64,000 nucleotides of DNA from Pedobacter sp. BS3 (GCF_008274585.1 NZ_VTRT01000002.1:558001-622000); one strand, 5' to 3'. Shown: positions 1 to 10,464, numbered from the stretch's first letter. The notes: generated by a model from the sequence alone, not told the origin. Made by a program: numbers and translations.

Positions 1-958
1 AATTAGCCATTCCATCTTCTCCATAGGTAGCAACAGTATAAACATTGTTTGCTACCGTAGCCAAAGTTGGGGAAGTTATATTATAAGCATAGGTTGATCC
101 ACTATAAAAATTAATTAAATCTATTCCCGCCGATTTTGCCGCGGCCCCTGTTGTTATATAGACCTCGCCATTAGACGCATTGAAAAATGGCCCAAATGCT
201 GTTGAACGCTGCGCTCCTAAATTAACATCGGTATAGAAATTAAAATCTGCCTCCTGGGAGCGGATAATATTCAATGAGTACGTTTGTTTAACGATATTAC
301 CCAGCACATCCATTACTTCAATTGTAAAAGAAAGTGTTTTATCCGCATCTGCCACGGTTGGCTGATAGGTGAAATGATAAGTATCTTCTTTAGGGCTTGC
401 AAAAGTTTCTTTGGTTAAAGATGTTATTTCTGTCTGATCAAGAAATGTTTTGATGTATTTAATGTCATTCTCTGACACAACAGCGATATCAAAATTCGCA
501 GACTCGTTATCTTTAATTTCCGTAGGAGCTTCGCCAGGAATAGCGATATTAATATCGGCCGGTGCTGACTGTATGTATACCGTCAGATCTTTATCTACAG
601 AATTACCTTGTTCATCTGAAACCGTCAGTCTGAATATCAGGCTCTTTCCTATATCTGTGCCCGTTACCTCATACGTATATTGCAAAGTAACCTGATTAGC
701 GTCAGATACCGTAGCAGTGTGTAAATCATTACCATCCAGACTTAAAACAGCATCTTTAATTTTATTTGCTGAATTAGAGGTAATGGTTAAATCAAATACG
801 ATATCATCTTTTGAGGTTACCACATAAGGCAAAGCCATATTTTGTGTAACCTTTACAGAAAAGGCATTTGCCAATTGTGTATTTTCATCATCTTTTTTAC
901 AGGCTCCCAGAGCCAGCAGGAGGATGAACATAAAAGTCTTTACTGATATATTTTTCAT
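1..958 (-). CDS. Ig-like lipoprotein, partial (3' end outside window)
   Basis: The frame opens at an ATG at 958 and stays open to the window edge, so about 319 residues are seen and the C-terminus is missing. The N-terminus is a lipoprotein signal with lipobox LGAC near residue 20, followed by an acidic, Asp/Glu-rich linker. The rest looks like repeated beta-sandwich (Ig/cadherin-like) modules of about 100 residues with patterns such as TVSDEQGN and EVMDVLGN. No catalytic motif was recognised. It is the last gene seen in a leftward cluster after the two GH-A lipoproteins, so an outer-membrane glycan-binding or scaffold role, as for SusE/SusF-position proteins, is an inference from context only. 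Confidence 0.75.
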   Translation of the reverse strand, partial: MKNISVKTFMFILLLALGACKKDDENTQLANAFSVKVTQNMALPYVVTSKDDIVFDLTITSNSANKIKDAVLSLDGNDLHTATVSDANQVTLQYTYEVTGTDIGKSLIFRLTVSDEQGNSVDKDLTVYIQSAPADINIAIPGEAPTEIKDNESANFDIAVVSENDIKYIKTFLDQTEITSLTKETFASPKEDTYHFTYQPTVADADKTLSFTIEVMDVLGNIVKQTYSLNIIRSQEADFNFYTDVNLGAQRSTAFGPFFNASNGEVYITTGAAAKSAGIDLINFYSGSTYAYNITSPTLATVANNVYTVATYGEDGMAN

Positions 959-1050
959 CTGTTTACTTTATAATTTAATGATCTGATGGAGTCTTTGATG
1001 ATTAAAATAGTTATTTGCTGTGTTTCAATCATACCGGGTTCATAACCAAT

Positions 1051-2415
1051 CTAATTGACATAAAATGGAATTACCGCACTCGCTACTTTCTTATTAGCAT
1101 CATCATTCACAAAAACAATTAACCGGTATGCGCCTGTCTCTGATGGCGCCTTAAAAGAAATATTGGATAGCGTATTATCGGTGATTAAACCAGCAATGCC
1201 ATCAGGCAGACTGCCATCTGCACTGGCAGTTTTCTCTTTCATAATCATCCATGAATAGGTCAGCGGGTCACCATCAGGATCAGTTGCTACCACAGAAGCG
1301 GTATTCGTCGAACTCTTATCAACCTTGATGTTATCTTCTGCTTTTTTTCCATTCATTAATACCGCATTCCTGTCCTGGATTACCGGCGCCCTGTTGGCTG
1401 GGTATGAGCCTGTCCAGGCATATTGCATTGCATCCGCTGCAGGGAAAGTATAACCTTTCTTATCTAAAAGTCCAAACCAGGTCAACACATCCCCATGGGT
1501 TTGATACCCCCATTGAAACACAAATGATCCAATACATCCATTTGCTTTATTAGCGAAGATATGATTTTGATATATCTGTAAATAATCAGCTGCTTTTTCA
1601 GTACTCGTCTGCTCTACCAGGCCGCCCCAACTTAATACCCTTGTAGGTTCCGGGCTCATCTGCCAGGTTCCTCTTGGACCAAACTCGGTAATCATGTAAG
1701 GTTTTTGCCAACCCGCTGTATTAAGATTGTCCCGTACTGAAGGCACATTGGGCGCATAGGAATTTATAGATAAAAAATCTATCTCCGGAGCCATGCTGGC
1801 TATCAATTGAACTTTAGTTACATCTGAATTAGCAAGCGCAACAGTAGTGGGATGGTTAGGATCAACCTGGTGTATATATTTTGCCACATCGTTTATTGCT
1901 GACCACAGCTTAGTATTTGTATAACTCGATTCTGCCTCATTACCTATTGACCAACATAGTAGAGCCGGATGATCTTTAAAACGAACTACATCCTGTTTCA
2001 TTTGTTCAAGCTGCTGTTGTACTGCAGCTTCATTATTGTAGTCGAAGCCATCAGTTTCCCGCTTCATGTACAAACCAAAGTTTACATACAAGCCCGCAGC
2101 ATAAGCCTCATCTAAAATTTTACGGGAATTATCGGCTACGCCGTACGTTCTTATAGTATTAGCTCCAAAATCGGCAGCCTTGCTATAGAAATTATTCGCG
2201 GCAACACCTTTCACGTAAAATTCGCTGCCTTTGATAAACATTTGCCACGATCCGCCCGACTTAGATAATGTAACTTTGACAGCCGGCGGCAGGTTGGTTT
2301 CCACAAAAGAGTTTTCAGGTATGGGGTAATCGTACCTGTCATTACAACTGCATAACATTATGATCAATAAAGAACAGAATGCTGTATTTGTAATTCTCGT
2401 TTTTAAATTTTTCAT
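1051..2415 (-). CDS. Clan GH-A glycoside hydrolase lipoprotein (GH2/GH72-like TIM barrel) with C-terminal Ig-like domain
   Basis: 454 residues. A lipoprotein signal ends at a Cys near residue 24 (LCSC). Residues about 55-340 form a TIM-barrel glycosidase: the acid/base Glu160 lies in WSIGNE and the likely nucleophile Glu244 in MITEFGPRGTW, the typical clan GH-A pair at the ends of strands 4 and 7. Residues about 345-454 form an Ig/PKD-like module with TDPDGDPLTYSW. The 4119-5507 gene is a paralogue with the same layout, and only the FAD oxidoreductase gene separates them; the gap to that gene is 2 bp, so they are co-transcribed. Hydrolase versus transglycosylase activity (the fold also resembles GH72) cannot be decided from sequence. 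The protein is probably anchored in the outer membrane. Confidence 0.85.
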   Translation of the reverse strand: MKNLKTRITNTAFCSLLIIMLCSCNDRYDYPIPENSFVETNLPPAVKVTLSKSGGSWQMFIKGSEFYVKGVAANNFYSKAADFGANTIRTYGVADNSRKILDEAYAAGLYVNFGLYMKRETDGFDYNNEAAVQQQLEQMKQDVVRFKDHPALLCWSIGNEAESSYTNTKLWSAINDVAKYIHQVDPNHPTTVALANSDVTKVQLIASMAPEIDFLSINSYAPNVPSVRDNLNTAGWQKPYMITEFGPRGTWQMSPEPTRVLSWGGLVEQTSTEKAADYLQIYQNHIFANKANGCIGSFVFQWGYQTHGDVLTWFGLLDKKGYTFPAADAMQYAWTGSYPANRAPVIQDRNAVLMNGKKAEDNIKVDKSSTNTASVVATDPDGDPLTYSWMIMKEKTASADGSLPDGIAGLITDNTLSNISFKAPSETGAYRLIVFVNDDANKKVASAVIPFYVN

Positions 2416-2417
2416 TC

Positions 2418-4076
2418 CTAATTAGATTTAATTTTAGCTGGTTCGATTATCTGTTTAAGGTCAAGCAATTTTTTGGCTAAATGATCATAAGCTATATCCT
2501 GAACGGGTGTGTTTTCATCAATAGCCATAGAAGCCGCTACTGCTGCCGATTGTCCCAATACCATATAGACCGGTTCCATCCTTATGGAGCTATATGCTAC
2601 ATGCGATGCGGAAAGGCAGACAGGCACCAACAGGTTACTGCATTCTTTTTTCTTTGGCGTGAGCGAATAATAACTTATCGGGTAGGGAACAGTTGGTTTA
2701 AATATCGTCCCTTCAAATCGCAACTTCCCGTTCTTATCCATAACTTTAGATACATAATGGCAGTCTAAAGCATAAGTACCTACCCCTACAGCGTGTTGCG
2801 CATTTTCCCGGTTTTGTTTTATTATATTCTTCTCAACCATCACGTATTCGCCAACCATTCTTCTTGCCTCTCTCACGTAAATCTGACCAGGGAAATTCGC
2901 TGTATCTTCAAATTCATCTTTTGCCAAACCCCAATCGCTCATCTCCTTCCTGATATGTTCCGGAATACGGGGATCATGTTCTAATAGCCATAGCATTCCG
3001 AGTGCATAGTCCCGATGAAGTTGCTCAATCTCTTTTCTTTTTTGATAATCAGCCTCGGCATAATCATAGCTGGCACCGAAGAAATCCAAATGGTTGGTAT
3101 CTGTTTTCCGGTTAGGCATTGGTGTTAACGTGATAATTTTTTGAAGTGTTAATTCAGGGTTTAACTGAATGCGCCTTACCAATACTTCATACCATAACGG
3201 ATTATAATTTGCAGGTTTTTGTACCTTGACTCTATTATCCGGGTCGTCGGTAAGCGTTAACCTGTAGCAATAAGCCTGAACCTTTTTATCTTTTGCGCCT
3301 TGTTCAGCCGCCGGTTTTTTATCGATGTATGGAAGCAGTCCTGATTTTTTATTTCCTGCCTCTGTATACGGGTCAATAGCGGTCAAATCTGCTCCCTGGC
3401 TGTAATTAATTCTATAACCGTTCAAAGTTTCATTGTAAGCAGCATTCGATTCGCGGCCAACGGTGTAAGAAATACCGGCTTGCGCCATTAAATCTCCTTC
3501 GTAGGTAGCATCTATAAATACTTTTGCCTTTACGGTTTTACCGCTTTCCATGGTTATCGCCACAATTTGTTTTCCGGCCTTTTTAACACCGTTCTTTAAT
3601 CGCAAACGTTCATTAGTCCAAAGTTTTACGCCTGCTTCCTTTAGCATATCCAGCATAATTTTTTCGGCAACTTTCGATTCATAAACCCATTGCATTTGGC
3701 GCTCATCATTCTTTCCTTTATACGTTCTTTTTAAGGATTTTATAAAGAATTCATCACGGGTTTGGTTCTTCCAGACAGCAGGGTTTAAGTAATAGGTATA
3801 TATTCGCTGATAAAATTCCCTGGTAAGCCCTCCTACCATATCGTTGCGATTCATATCTGTAGCCGTGAGTCCGGATGTAACTAAACCACCCACATGCTGA
3901 TTTTTAGAAACTAATACTACGCGTTTACCTAAACGGGCACTTTGAATGGCAGCTATTACCCCTGATGCGGATTCGCCATACACACAGATGTCAAAAGTTT
4001 GCATAACCTGCTGCGCATGCCCTCCGTTTACGATTACGAGAATAAAAAAGAGAACTATATATGATAATTTTTTCAT
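2418..4076 (-). CDS. Exported FAD-dependent oxidoreductase (PF12831-type)
   Basis: 552 residues. A signal peptide (residues about 1-21, ending GGHAQQ) precedes a Rossmann FAD-binding segment at residues 28-56 in which the glycine motif reads VYGESASGVIAA. HVGGLVTSGLTATD follows, as in FAD_oxidored family proteins. The C-terminal stretch with CSNLLVPVCLSASHVAYSSIRMEPVYMV is typical of the same family. Its substrate is unknown; members are often found in polysaccharide loci of Bacteroidota. It sits between two paralogous GH-A lipoprotein genes (2 bp from one, 42 bp from the other), which suggests it acts on a sugar or on a product released by them. An exported flavoenzyme is unusual and would need FAD outside the cytoplasm. 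Confidence 0.85.
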   Translation of the reverse strand: MKKLSYIVLFFILVIVNGGHAQQVMQTFDICVYGESASGVIAAIQSARLGKRVVLVSKNQHVGGLVTSGLTATDMNRNDMVGGLTREFYQRIYTYYLNPAVWKNQTRDEFFIKSLKRTYKGKNDERQMQWVYESKVAEKIMLDMLKEAGVKLWTNERLRLKNGVKKAGKQIVAITMESGKTVKAKVFIDATYEGDLMAQAGISYTVGRESNAAYNETLNGYRINYSQGADLTAIDPYTEAGNKKSGLLPYIDKKPAAEQGAKDKKVQAYCYRLTLTDDPDNRVKVQKPANYNPLWYEVLVRRIQLNPELTLQKIITLTPMPNRKTDTNHLDFFGASYDYAEADYQKRKEIEQLHRDYALGMLWLLEHDPRIPEHIRKEMSDWGLAKDEFEDTANFPGQIYVREARRMVGEYVMVEKNIIKQNRENAQHAVGVGTYALDCHYVSKVMDKNGKLRFEGTIFKPTVPYPISYYSLTPKKKECSNLLVPVCLSASHVAYSSIRMEPVYMVLGQSAAVAASMAIDENTPVQDIAYDHLAKKLLDLKQIIEPAKIKSN

Positions 4077-4118
4077 AATAAATTTTCGACTATTGCGATA
4101 ATATTGGGGGATTATAAA

Positions 4119-5507
4119 TTAAAGTACCCTAAAGGGAAGACAAGCGCTCGCGATATGATTATGGTTATCTTTCACGAAACCATAGAGCCGATAATTGCCA
4201 GCCGTTGATGGTGCCGTAACCGTTACTGTAGCAGCAGACGGGTTATAAGTTACGGCATTTGCAATACCCGGATAGGTACCTGGTATAGAAAAGTTTTGGC
4301 TGATGGGTGTACCTTCTGCTACCACAGTCCATTCATATGTCAGTGGATCGCCTTCAGGATCTGTTGCAGCTAAACTTCCCGTATAACTATTCCCTGCTGT
4401 TAAAGTAACATTATCATCTTCGGTTTGCCCTCCCAGAATAATATGATTACGGCTTCCGGCAATTTGCGGTGCCCGGTTAGACGGAAACGCCCCTGTCCAC
4501 TGGTATTGCAGCCCTTCCAAAGCTCCAAATGCCCTGTTCATTCTGGAACGCATACCATACCACATAGGTACTGCTCCATGTTTTTGATAGCCCATAACAA
4601 AAGCATAACCTCCTAAACAGGCATGTCCTTCGTTAGGTTTAATATAAGCGCCCCACTTGCTCTTGTACTCATTGGCTTTTGAAGTACTGCTTAGCTCGTG
4701 AAGTGTTCCAAAAGAAGTGGTATCTGTAGATTCCCAGGTTCCCTGAGGCCCAAATTCACCGATATAATAAGGTTTATTAATATTTGAGCTAAGAACTTTA
4801 TTATGAACCAGGTTCAACGCACCATAAGCGTTTATTCCAACACAATCCAAATCAGGTGCTCTGGCAGCCACTGCATTTAACACCGTAGTACTTGAGCCTG
4901 CAAGTATGGTACTTGTGGGATGGTTTGGGTCTTCGGTGTGTATCATTTCAGATATATCATTCACCGCATTCCAGCACTTTAAATTAGAATAACCGCTGTT
5001 TAGTTCATTTCCGATAGCCCACATTAGTAAAGCCGGGTGGTTACGGTACTTTTGCACCCAATATTTAAAGTCCTGTAATTGCTGATTTACGGCAACCGTA
5101 TCATTGTAATTAAATCCATCGGCTTCATGTTTGGCATACAAACATAACACTACCGTTATCCCTCTTAATTGAGCAGAATCTAATAAGCTTTGCGTATCAT
5201 CATCTACACTATATTCTCTGATAGAATTTCCACCATAATTAGAAATCGGGAACCAGTATTTATTGGGTAATTTATTACTTGCAGCAAGCCCCTTAATAAA
5301 ATAGGAAGATCCATCGACCAACATTTTCCATGTTCCACTTTGGTTTACTATTTGAACCTGACGTGGGGGATCAGTTAACGTTTGTGCGTTTTTGGTTTTA
5401 GTGTTTGTGATGTTCGTCTCAGAGTCTACCATGATGGTTGGCTCTTTACAAGCATAAAAGGCAATGGGGATCAGCACGGCAAGGCTTAAAAAATTTCTTA
5501 TTTTCAT
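4119..5507 (-). CDS. Clan GH-A glycoside hydrolase lipoprotein, paralogue of the 1051-2415 gene
   Basis: 462 residues. Lipobox FYAC places the lipidated Cys at residue 20. The barrel carries acid/base Glu168 (WAIGNE) and likely nucleophile Glu251 (YYIGEFGPQGTW), and the C-terminal Ig-like module has TDPEGDPLTYEW. It shares with its paralogue the pattern ADGFNYND, DPNHPT and NRAP before the Ig module. A Thr/Asn-rich linker of about 25 residues follows the lipid anchor. It lies 77 bp downstream of susD in the same orientation and so belongs to the SusCD operon. Divergence between the two copies suggests different linkages or chain positions on the same glycan (inference). Confidence 0.85.
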   Translation of the reverse strand: MKIRNFLSLAVLIPIAFYACKEPTIMVDSETNITNTKTKNAQTLTDPPRQVQIVNQSGTWKMLVDGSSYFIKGLAASNKLPNKYWFPISNYGGNSIREYSVDDDTQSLLDSAQLRGITVVLCLYAKHEADGFNYNDTVAVNQQLQDFKYWVQKYRNHPALLMWAIGNELNSGYSNLKCWNAVNDISEMIHTEDPNHPTSTILAGSSTTVLNAVAARAPDLDCVGINAYGALNLVHNKVLSSNINKPYYIGEFGPQGTWESTDTTSFGTLHELSSTSKANEYKSKWGAYIKPNEGHACLGGYAFVMGYQKHGAVPMWYGMRSRMNRAFGALEGLQYQWTGAFPSNRAPQIAGSRNHIILGGQTEDDNVTLTAGNSYTGSLAATDPEGDPLTYEWTVVAEGTPISQNFSIPGTYPGIANAVTYNPSAATVTVTAPSTAGNYRLYGFVKDNHNHIASACLPFRVL

Positions 5508-5584
5508 GAGGAGTAATTTTTAGCTGAATTAGTCAATAATCATTAGCTTGAATATTCATTATTAAAACCCTTTAGATATCTCAC

Positions 5585-7168
5585 TTAATTATATCCCGGA
5601 TTCTGCGGGAAATTTTCCGCACCCATATTGATAATCTCGGTCTCTGGAATGGGCCATCTTACAAATTGCGGGTTGGCTGGTAAGTTAGTCCGACCTGGTA
5701 TAGAGCTGCTTATTTCAGGGTCTCCGGCATAGTTTGCCACCTGAGGTATTAATATTCCCAGTCTTTTTAAGAAATACCACCGGTCTCCTTCAAAAGCAAG
5801 TTCCCTGGCCTGCTCGTCAATAATATCCTTAATGGTTAAGGTACCGGTAAATTTGTCGTTACCAGCCCTTTCCCAGGTTTTGTTATAATATTGCCTGGCT
5901 AATGCCTGATCGCCTTTCATTAAAGCGGCTTCTGCTCCAATAATGTAGGTTTCTGCCAAACGGTAAAGAATCACATCTTTATAACTTCTTGTTTCTGAAG
6001 CGCTGCGGGTCCATATATCGCCATATTTTGTACATCCCGGATAAACCAGCTTGTTCTTGGTCCCGCTTTTATATAAAGGAAAATATTCACCTGGCTGAAC
6101 GGTAACTGACCCATACGATTTGGGATCCGGGGTGGTATTTTTGTACCTATGTATGTAATAAGCATCATATCTTTTATCCTTACTGGTATCATACAAAGAG
6201 AACAGGTACGGGCTTGGCAGACATCTTCCATACGTGTATCCCCAGTTTTCATAACTGCAAGCGTATTCTGCCGTTCCTCCAATCTCCTGCCTGTAAGAGG
6301 CTATAAAATAGGCGGCAAAATAATTTCCTAGGGGCGTGCCTGTTGAAAGGTTCCCTCCCGGATTTTTACTCCACTGTTGAACCATCAAGGCTTCTTTATG
6401 ATTTAGATCTCCCGCATTAAAAATACTGTCTAATGCAACTAAACCATAATAACCCGAATGGTCTATTTCATATACCTGCTCTAATGCTTCGTCCCAGTCT
6501 TTTATCCATAATGCGGCTTTGGCTTTAATATGCCGGGCTGCTGCCTTATTAAACCTGCCGGGTTCGGCAGATTGCCATTGAAGATTTTCAATGGCATAAT
6601 CCAAATCCTGATAAAGCAGGTTAAATACTTCTGCGGTTGTTGCTGCCTTATATGTTTTTGGCTCATCTACATTTTGCCAGGTAGTAGGCTCTGTATTCAG
6701 CCAGATCCTGTCGTAGGTTCTATATAACAGGAAGTATGCCTGTGCCCTGAAACATTTGGCCTCGGCAATAGTTTCTTTCAGGGCTGTCGTTTCCGGCAGC
6801 TTTTCGCCGGCACTGATTATTTCGTTTGCTTTTCCGATTATCTCGTACATGGTTTGCCACATGTGGGCAACCTGAGCCGAAGACGGCTTAAGGTAATTTG
6901 GATCATAAGTACCAAAATAATTGCCGGTTCCGCCATTAGTTACTGCCAGATCCGTTGCTCTCTCTAACGCAAAAATAGTAGCATTCTCTGTATCACTGGC
7001 ATAGTTGCGTAACAGCGTATAAACAGCATTTACGGCTAACTTTAAACCACCTTCTGTACTGTAAATATAGTCGGCAGAGTACTTGGTTTTATTTTCTTCT
7101 TCCAGCATTTTGGTACAGGAAGCAAACACTAGTGTTAATGATAAAATATAGAATATATTCCTTCTCAT
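5585..7168 (-). CDS. SusD/RagB family nutrient-binding outer membrane lipoprotein
   Basis: 527 residues, normal for the family. Lipobox FASC puts the lipidated Cys at residue 18. The N-terminal part has SusD-type TPR-like helices (for example AEAKCFRAQAYFLLYRTYDRIW), and the C-terminal part has the typical RELAFEGDRWYFLKRLG motif and ends PQNPGYN. It binds oligosaccharide at the cell surface and closes over the SusC transporter encoded 11 bp upstream. Target glycan cannot be read from the sequence; the neighbouring GH-A enzymes would release its ligands. Confidence 0.95.
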   Translation of the reverse strand: MRRNIFYILSLTLVFASCTKMLEEENKTKYSADYIYSTEGGLKLAVNAVYTLLRNYASDTENATIFALERATDLAVTNGGTGNYFGTYDPNYLKPSSAQVAHMWQTMYEIIGKANEIISAGEKLPETTALKETIAEAKCFRAQAYFLLYRTYDRIWLNTEPTTWQNVDEPKTYKAATTAEVFNLLYQDLDYAIENLQWQSAEPGRFNKAAARHIKAKAALWIKDWDEALEQVYEIDHSGYYGLVALDSIFNAGDLNHKEALMVQQWSKNPGGNLSTGTPLGNYFAAYFIASYRQEIGGTAEYACSYENWGYTYGRCLPSPYLFSLYDTSKDKRYDAYYIHRYKNTTPDPKSYGSVTVQPGEYFPLYKSGTKNKLVYPGCTKYGDIWTRSASETRSYKDVILYRLAETYIIGAEAALMKGDQALARQYYNKTWERAGNDKFTGTLTIKDIIDEQARELAFEGDRWYFLKRLGILIPQVANYAGDPEISSSIPGRTNLPANPQFVRWPIPETEIINMGAENFPQNPGYN

Positions 7169-7179
7169 AATGCTTTAGG

Positions 7180-10100
7180 TTAGAATGAAAAATTTAATCC
7201 GAATAACAATGTTCTGGGCTCGGGATATGCTCCCGGATTTTGTTCAGGGCCATAACCCTGCACATCCGTCAATGTCCACACATTGCTTAGAGTAGAAAAT
7301 AATTTCAGATTGTCTACCCTCAGCTTCTTTACAATTTTTTCCGGCATTTTATAAGAGAGCGAAACATTCCTTAATTTTAAATAATCGGCTTTTTCGTAAG
7401 CTAGTGAGGTTATATATGCAGGCTGTTGTACAAAGTTTGGAGCCGGGGCTTCATTGGACGGATTATTGATTGTCCAGTAATTTCTGCGAATACCATTTCT
7501 TTTACCGGTTAAATCACCGCCGGTATCGAAAGTGGACAGATAGGAATTATAAAGATAGCCCCCGGTTAGATAGTAAATATCCACTGACAGATTAAAGTTC
7601 CTGTAATCAAAACTGGTAATGAAAGAAGTGATGAATTTAGGGTCTCGCTGAATAACAACCCTGTCAGCGGCTGAAATTACATGGTCACCATTAACATCCT
7701 TAACCCGAATACTTCCAGGAGTAGCTGTTGGCATTGCCGAATTGGCAATATCATCTGTTAACTGCCAGATACCATCAAACTGATAATCATAATAAACATT
7801 CATTGATTGGCCTATAAACCAATTATTATTCAAATCATTGGCCGGCTTTCCATTGGCATCGAGTGAGCCATCGATTTTCTTAATCTTATTTCTGTTGGCC
7901 GTGAAGTTAATTCCTACATTCCATTTAAAATCCTTTCTATTAATGGCTATTGCATTTAAAGCAAGTTCAATACCTTTGTTCTGCACATGTCCCAGATTAA
8001 CCAATTGGCTTGAATAACCTGTTGTTGTAGGCAGCGACCTTTCTACCAAAAGGTCTGTGGTTTGAGTATCGTATAACTCAAGCGAACCGCTTATTCTCCC
8101 GTTAAAAAAGCCATAATCTAAGCCTAAATTTGCCGATGTTGAAGTCTCCCATTTCAGGTTTGGATTAGTTAATTCTGAATTTGGCAGGTAACCAACCTCT
8201 GTTACGTTCCCGAACTCTGTCAAATATTTATCGGCTAAACCCAACGTGGTATACGGACTAATAGCCTGGTTACCAACCTGTCCGTAGCTTAACCTGACTT
8301 TCAGCTCAGACAGAAAATCTACATTTTTAAGAAATTCTTCCTGTTTTGCCCGCCATGCCAATGCTATTGAAGGGAAGTAACCATATTTATTATTAGCGCC
8401 GAAAACGGATGAGCCATCTACACGAACTGCCGCCGTAACCAGATACCTGCTGTCGTAATTATACCTTGCCCTGGCCAGGTAGGATAATAATTTTCTGTCT
8501 GAATATTCATACGTAGGAACCGCCTGGCTTGTGGCGGAGCCTATAGCATGGTAAGAAAGGTCGTCGTTAGGAAAACCAAACCCTGTATTGCTAATCCGTT
8601 TCCATTGAATACCGTTCAGGCTCGCCATTGCCGTTGCATCAAAATGGTGCTTACCAAAATCTTTCGTATAATTCAGGATATTTTCTACCAGATAATCATT
8701 GTAAGTACTTTCTGCCACAATAGCCCTGCCACCGTTATTTCTGCCGGTAGTATGATTAATACCCAGGTAGGAATTCTCCTGCACTTTCCGGTTATTCAGG
8801 CTGGTATTGAGCCGATAAGATAAATTCTTTGTTATTTTCCAGTCGGCAAAAAGGTTTACGTTCAACCGGTCTGTAATATTCAGATTTTCTGAATTACTGA
8901 TGTTCCACAATGGGTTATAATGCGATTCTCCCGCTTCGGTAACATCTTCTTTCAATGAGCCATCGCTATTATAAACTTCTGCCAGCGGGGGCATGGTGAT
9001 AAAGGAGTTAAAGCTTCCGTCGGCAATGTTTCTGTAAGATTTGGTATAAGCTATGTTAGAACCTACGGAAACTTTATTGGAAAGCGTCTGGTCTATATTC
9101 AACCGCCCGGTAAATCTTTTGAAATCTGATGACGGAACCATCCCATCCTGGTAAAATTGCCCAAGGGACAACGCGTATTTTGTTTTGTCGTTACCTGATT
9201 GAATCAATACGTCATTTTTATTTTGCCATGCGGTTTTCAGCATAACATCTTCCCAATCCACATATTTTTTTGAGTGGTAAACGTCCTGCATAATACCTTT
9301 GAAAACTTCACCTTCATCGTAATACCCATAAGCATTGTAGAACGCCTCTTTACGGTAAGCGGCCCATTGCTCTCCGTCATAAAATTCAAAGTTTCTATAG
9401 AGATTTTGCATACCTGCATAGGAATTTACGTTTACTTTCGTTTTGCCCGCGACACCCCGCTTAGTTGTCACCAGGATAACACCATTAGCTGCCCTGGCTC
9501 CATAAATTGATTGTGCCGAGGCATCTTTCAAAATCTCAACAGAAGCTATCTCACTGGCATTTATATCATCTATACTGGCTATAGGTACACCATCAACAAT
9601 ATAAAGTGGATCATTGCCTGCCGATAGTGACCTTCGGCCCCTTATCAAAATACTGGAACTTCCGCCCGGTGCCGCACTTCCCATCGTCACTTGTACTCCC
9701 GGCGCTGCTCCTCTAAGCATTTCGCTCACACTGGTCGTAGGCATTTTGTTAACCTGTTCTGCCGTAACCGAAGATATGGCTCCCGTAACATCACTTCGTT
9801 TTTGTACACCATATCCTACAACTACAATTTCGTCCAGCTTAGAAACTTCCTGAATAAGTTTAACGTTAATGGTACTGCTATTTCCAACATACTTTTCCTG
9901 TGTGGCAAAACCTATGTATGTAAACACCAATACACTATTTTCAGAAGGGACGGTAATTTTATAATTCCCATCCGCATCAGATACTGTCCCGGCAGGAGTT
10001 CCCTTAACTTTAATACTTACCCCTGCCAACGGTTCGCCTTTTTCATCAGTCACCTTACCAGTTACGGAAACAGTCTGATCCGGCTTATCTTTATTCTCTG

Positions 10101-10464
10101 CCTTCCTACGACTGATAACAATGGTCTTTTTATTAATGACATATTCTAAAGGCTGGTCTATAAAGCATTTATCTAAAGCTTCTTTTAAGCTGCTGTTCTT
10201 TAAATTAATATTTACCGGGTTAGCTTGCCTGAGCAGGTCTGAGCTGATAATGAAGCTATACCCGGTTTGCCGCTGAATATCATTGATGACCTCTTTTAAA
10301 GAAGCATTTTCTTTTTTTAGACTTACAACCTGTGCGTAACCAGCAGCCGAAACCTGTATAATGGCTGCAAGCATCAAAACAGCAATCAATTTCATTCGTA
10401 AAAAGAGTCTGGTTAGCCAACAGGAATTTCTCCTACGGGGAAATACCGTATAAAATTTATACAT
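7180..10464 (-). CDS. SusC/RagA family TonB-linked outer membrane transporter with N-terminal STN domain
   Basis: 1094 residues from the ATG at 10464. The frame is open to a TTG at 10494, but the sequence from MYKFYTVFPRRRN matches the usual start of this class, so the ATG is preferred. Order: signal peptide (ends about GYAQ), STN domain with NASLKEVINDIQRQTGYSF, carboxypeptidase-regulatory-like domain (VTGKVTDEKGEPLAGVSI), SusC plug (EIVVVGYGVQKRSDVTGAISSV), then a 22-stranded barrel ending in an aromatic residue (LLFGLNFSF). The STN domain is the signalling domain expected to contact the FecR-type anti-sigma factor encoded just upstream. It imports oligosaccharides with the SusD partner using TonB energy. 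Confidence 0.95.
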   Translation of the reverse strand: MYKFYTVFPRRRNSCWLTRLFLRMKLIAVLMLAAIIQVSAAGYAQVVSLKKENASLKEVINDIQRQTGYSFIISSDLLRQANPVNINLKNSSLKEALDKCFIDQPLEYVINKKTIVISRRKAENKDKPDQTVSVTGKVTDEKGEPLAGVSIKVKGTPAGTVSDADGNYKITVPSENSVLVFTYIGFATQEKYVGNSSTINVKLIQEVSKLDEIVVVGYGVQKRSDVTGAISSVTAEQVNKMPTTSVSEMLRGAAPGVQVTMGSAAPGGSSSILIRGRRSLSAGNDPLYIVDGVPIASIDDINASEIASVEILKDASAQSIYGARAANGVILVTTKRGVAGKTKVNVNSYAGMQNLYRNFEFYDGEQWAAYRKEAFYNAYGYYDEGEVFKGIMQDVYHSKKYVDWEDVMLKTAWQNKNDVLIQSGNDKTKYALSLGQFYQDGMVPSSDFKRFTGRLNIDQTLSNKVSVGSNIAYTKSYRNIADGSFNSFITMPPLAEVYNSDGSLKEDVTEAGESHYNPLWNISNSENLNITDRLNVNLFADWKITKNLSYRLNTSLNNRKVQENSYLGINHTTGRNNGGRAIVAESTYNDYLVENILNYTKDFGKHHFDATAMASLNGIQWKRISNTGFGFPNDDLSYHAIGSATSQAVPTYEYSDRKLLSYLARARYNYDSRYLVTAAVRVDGSSVFGANNKYGYFPSIALAWRAKQEEFLKNVDFLSELKVRLSYGQVGNQAISPYTTLGLADKYLTEFGNVTEVGYLPNSELTNPNLKWETSTSANLGLDYGFFNGRISGSLELYDTQTTDLLVERSLPTTTGYSSQLVNLGHVQNKGIELALNAIAINRKDFKWNVGINFTANRNKIKKIDGSLDANGKPANDLNNNWFIGQSMNVYYDYQFDGIWQLTDDIANSAMPTATPGSIRVKDVNGDHVISAADRVVIQRDPKFITSFITSFDYRNFNLSVDIYYLTGGYLYNSYLSTFDTGGDLTGKRNGIRRNYWTINNPSNEAPAPNFVQQPAYITSLAYEKADYLKLRNVSLSYKMPEKIVKKLRVDNLKLFSTLSNVWTLTDVQGYGPEQNPGAYPEPRTLLFGLNFSF

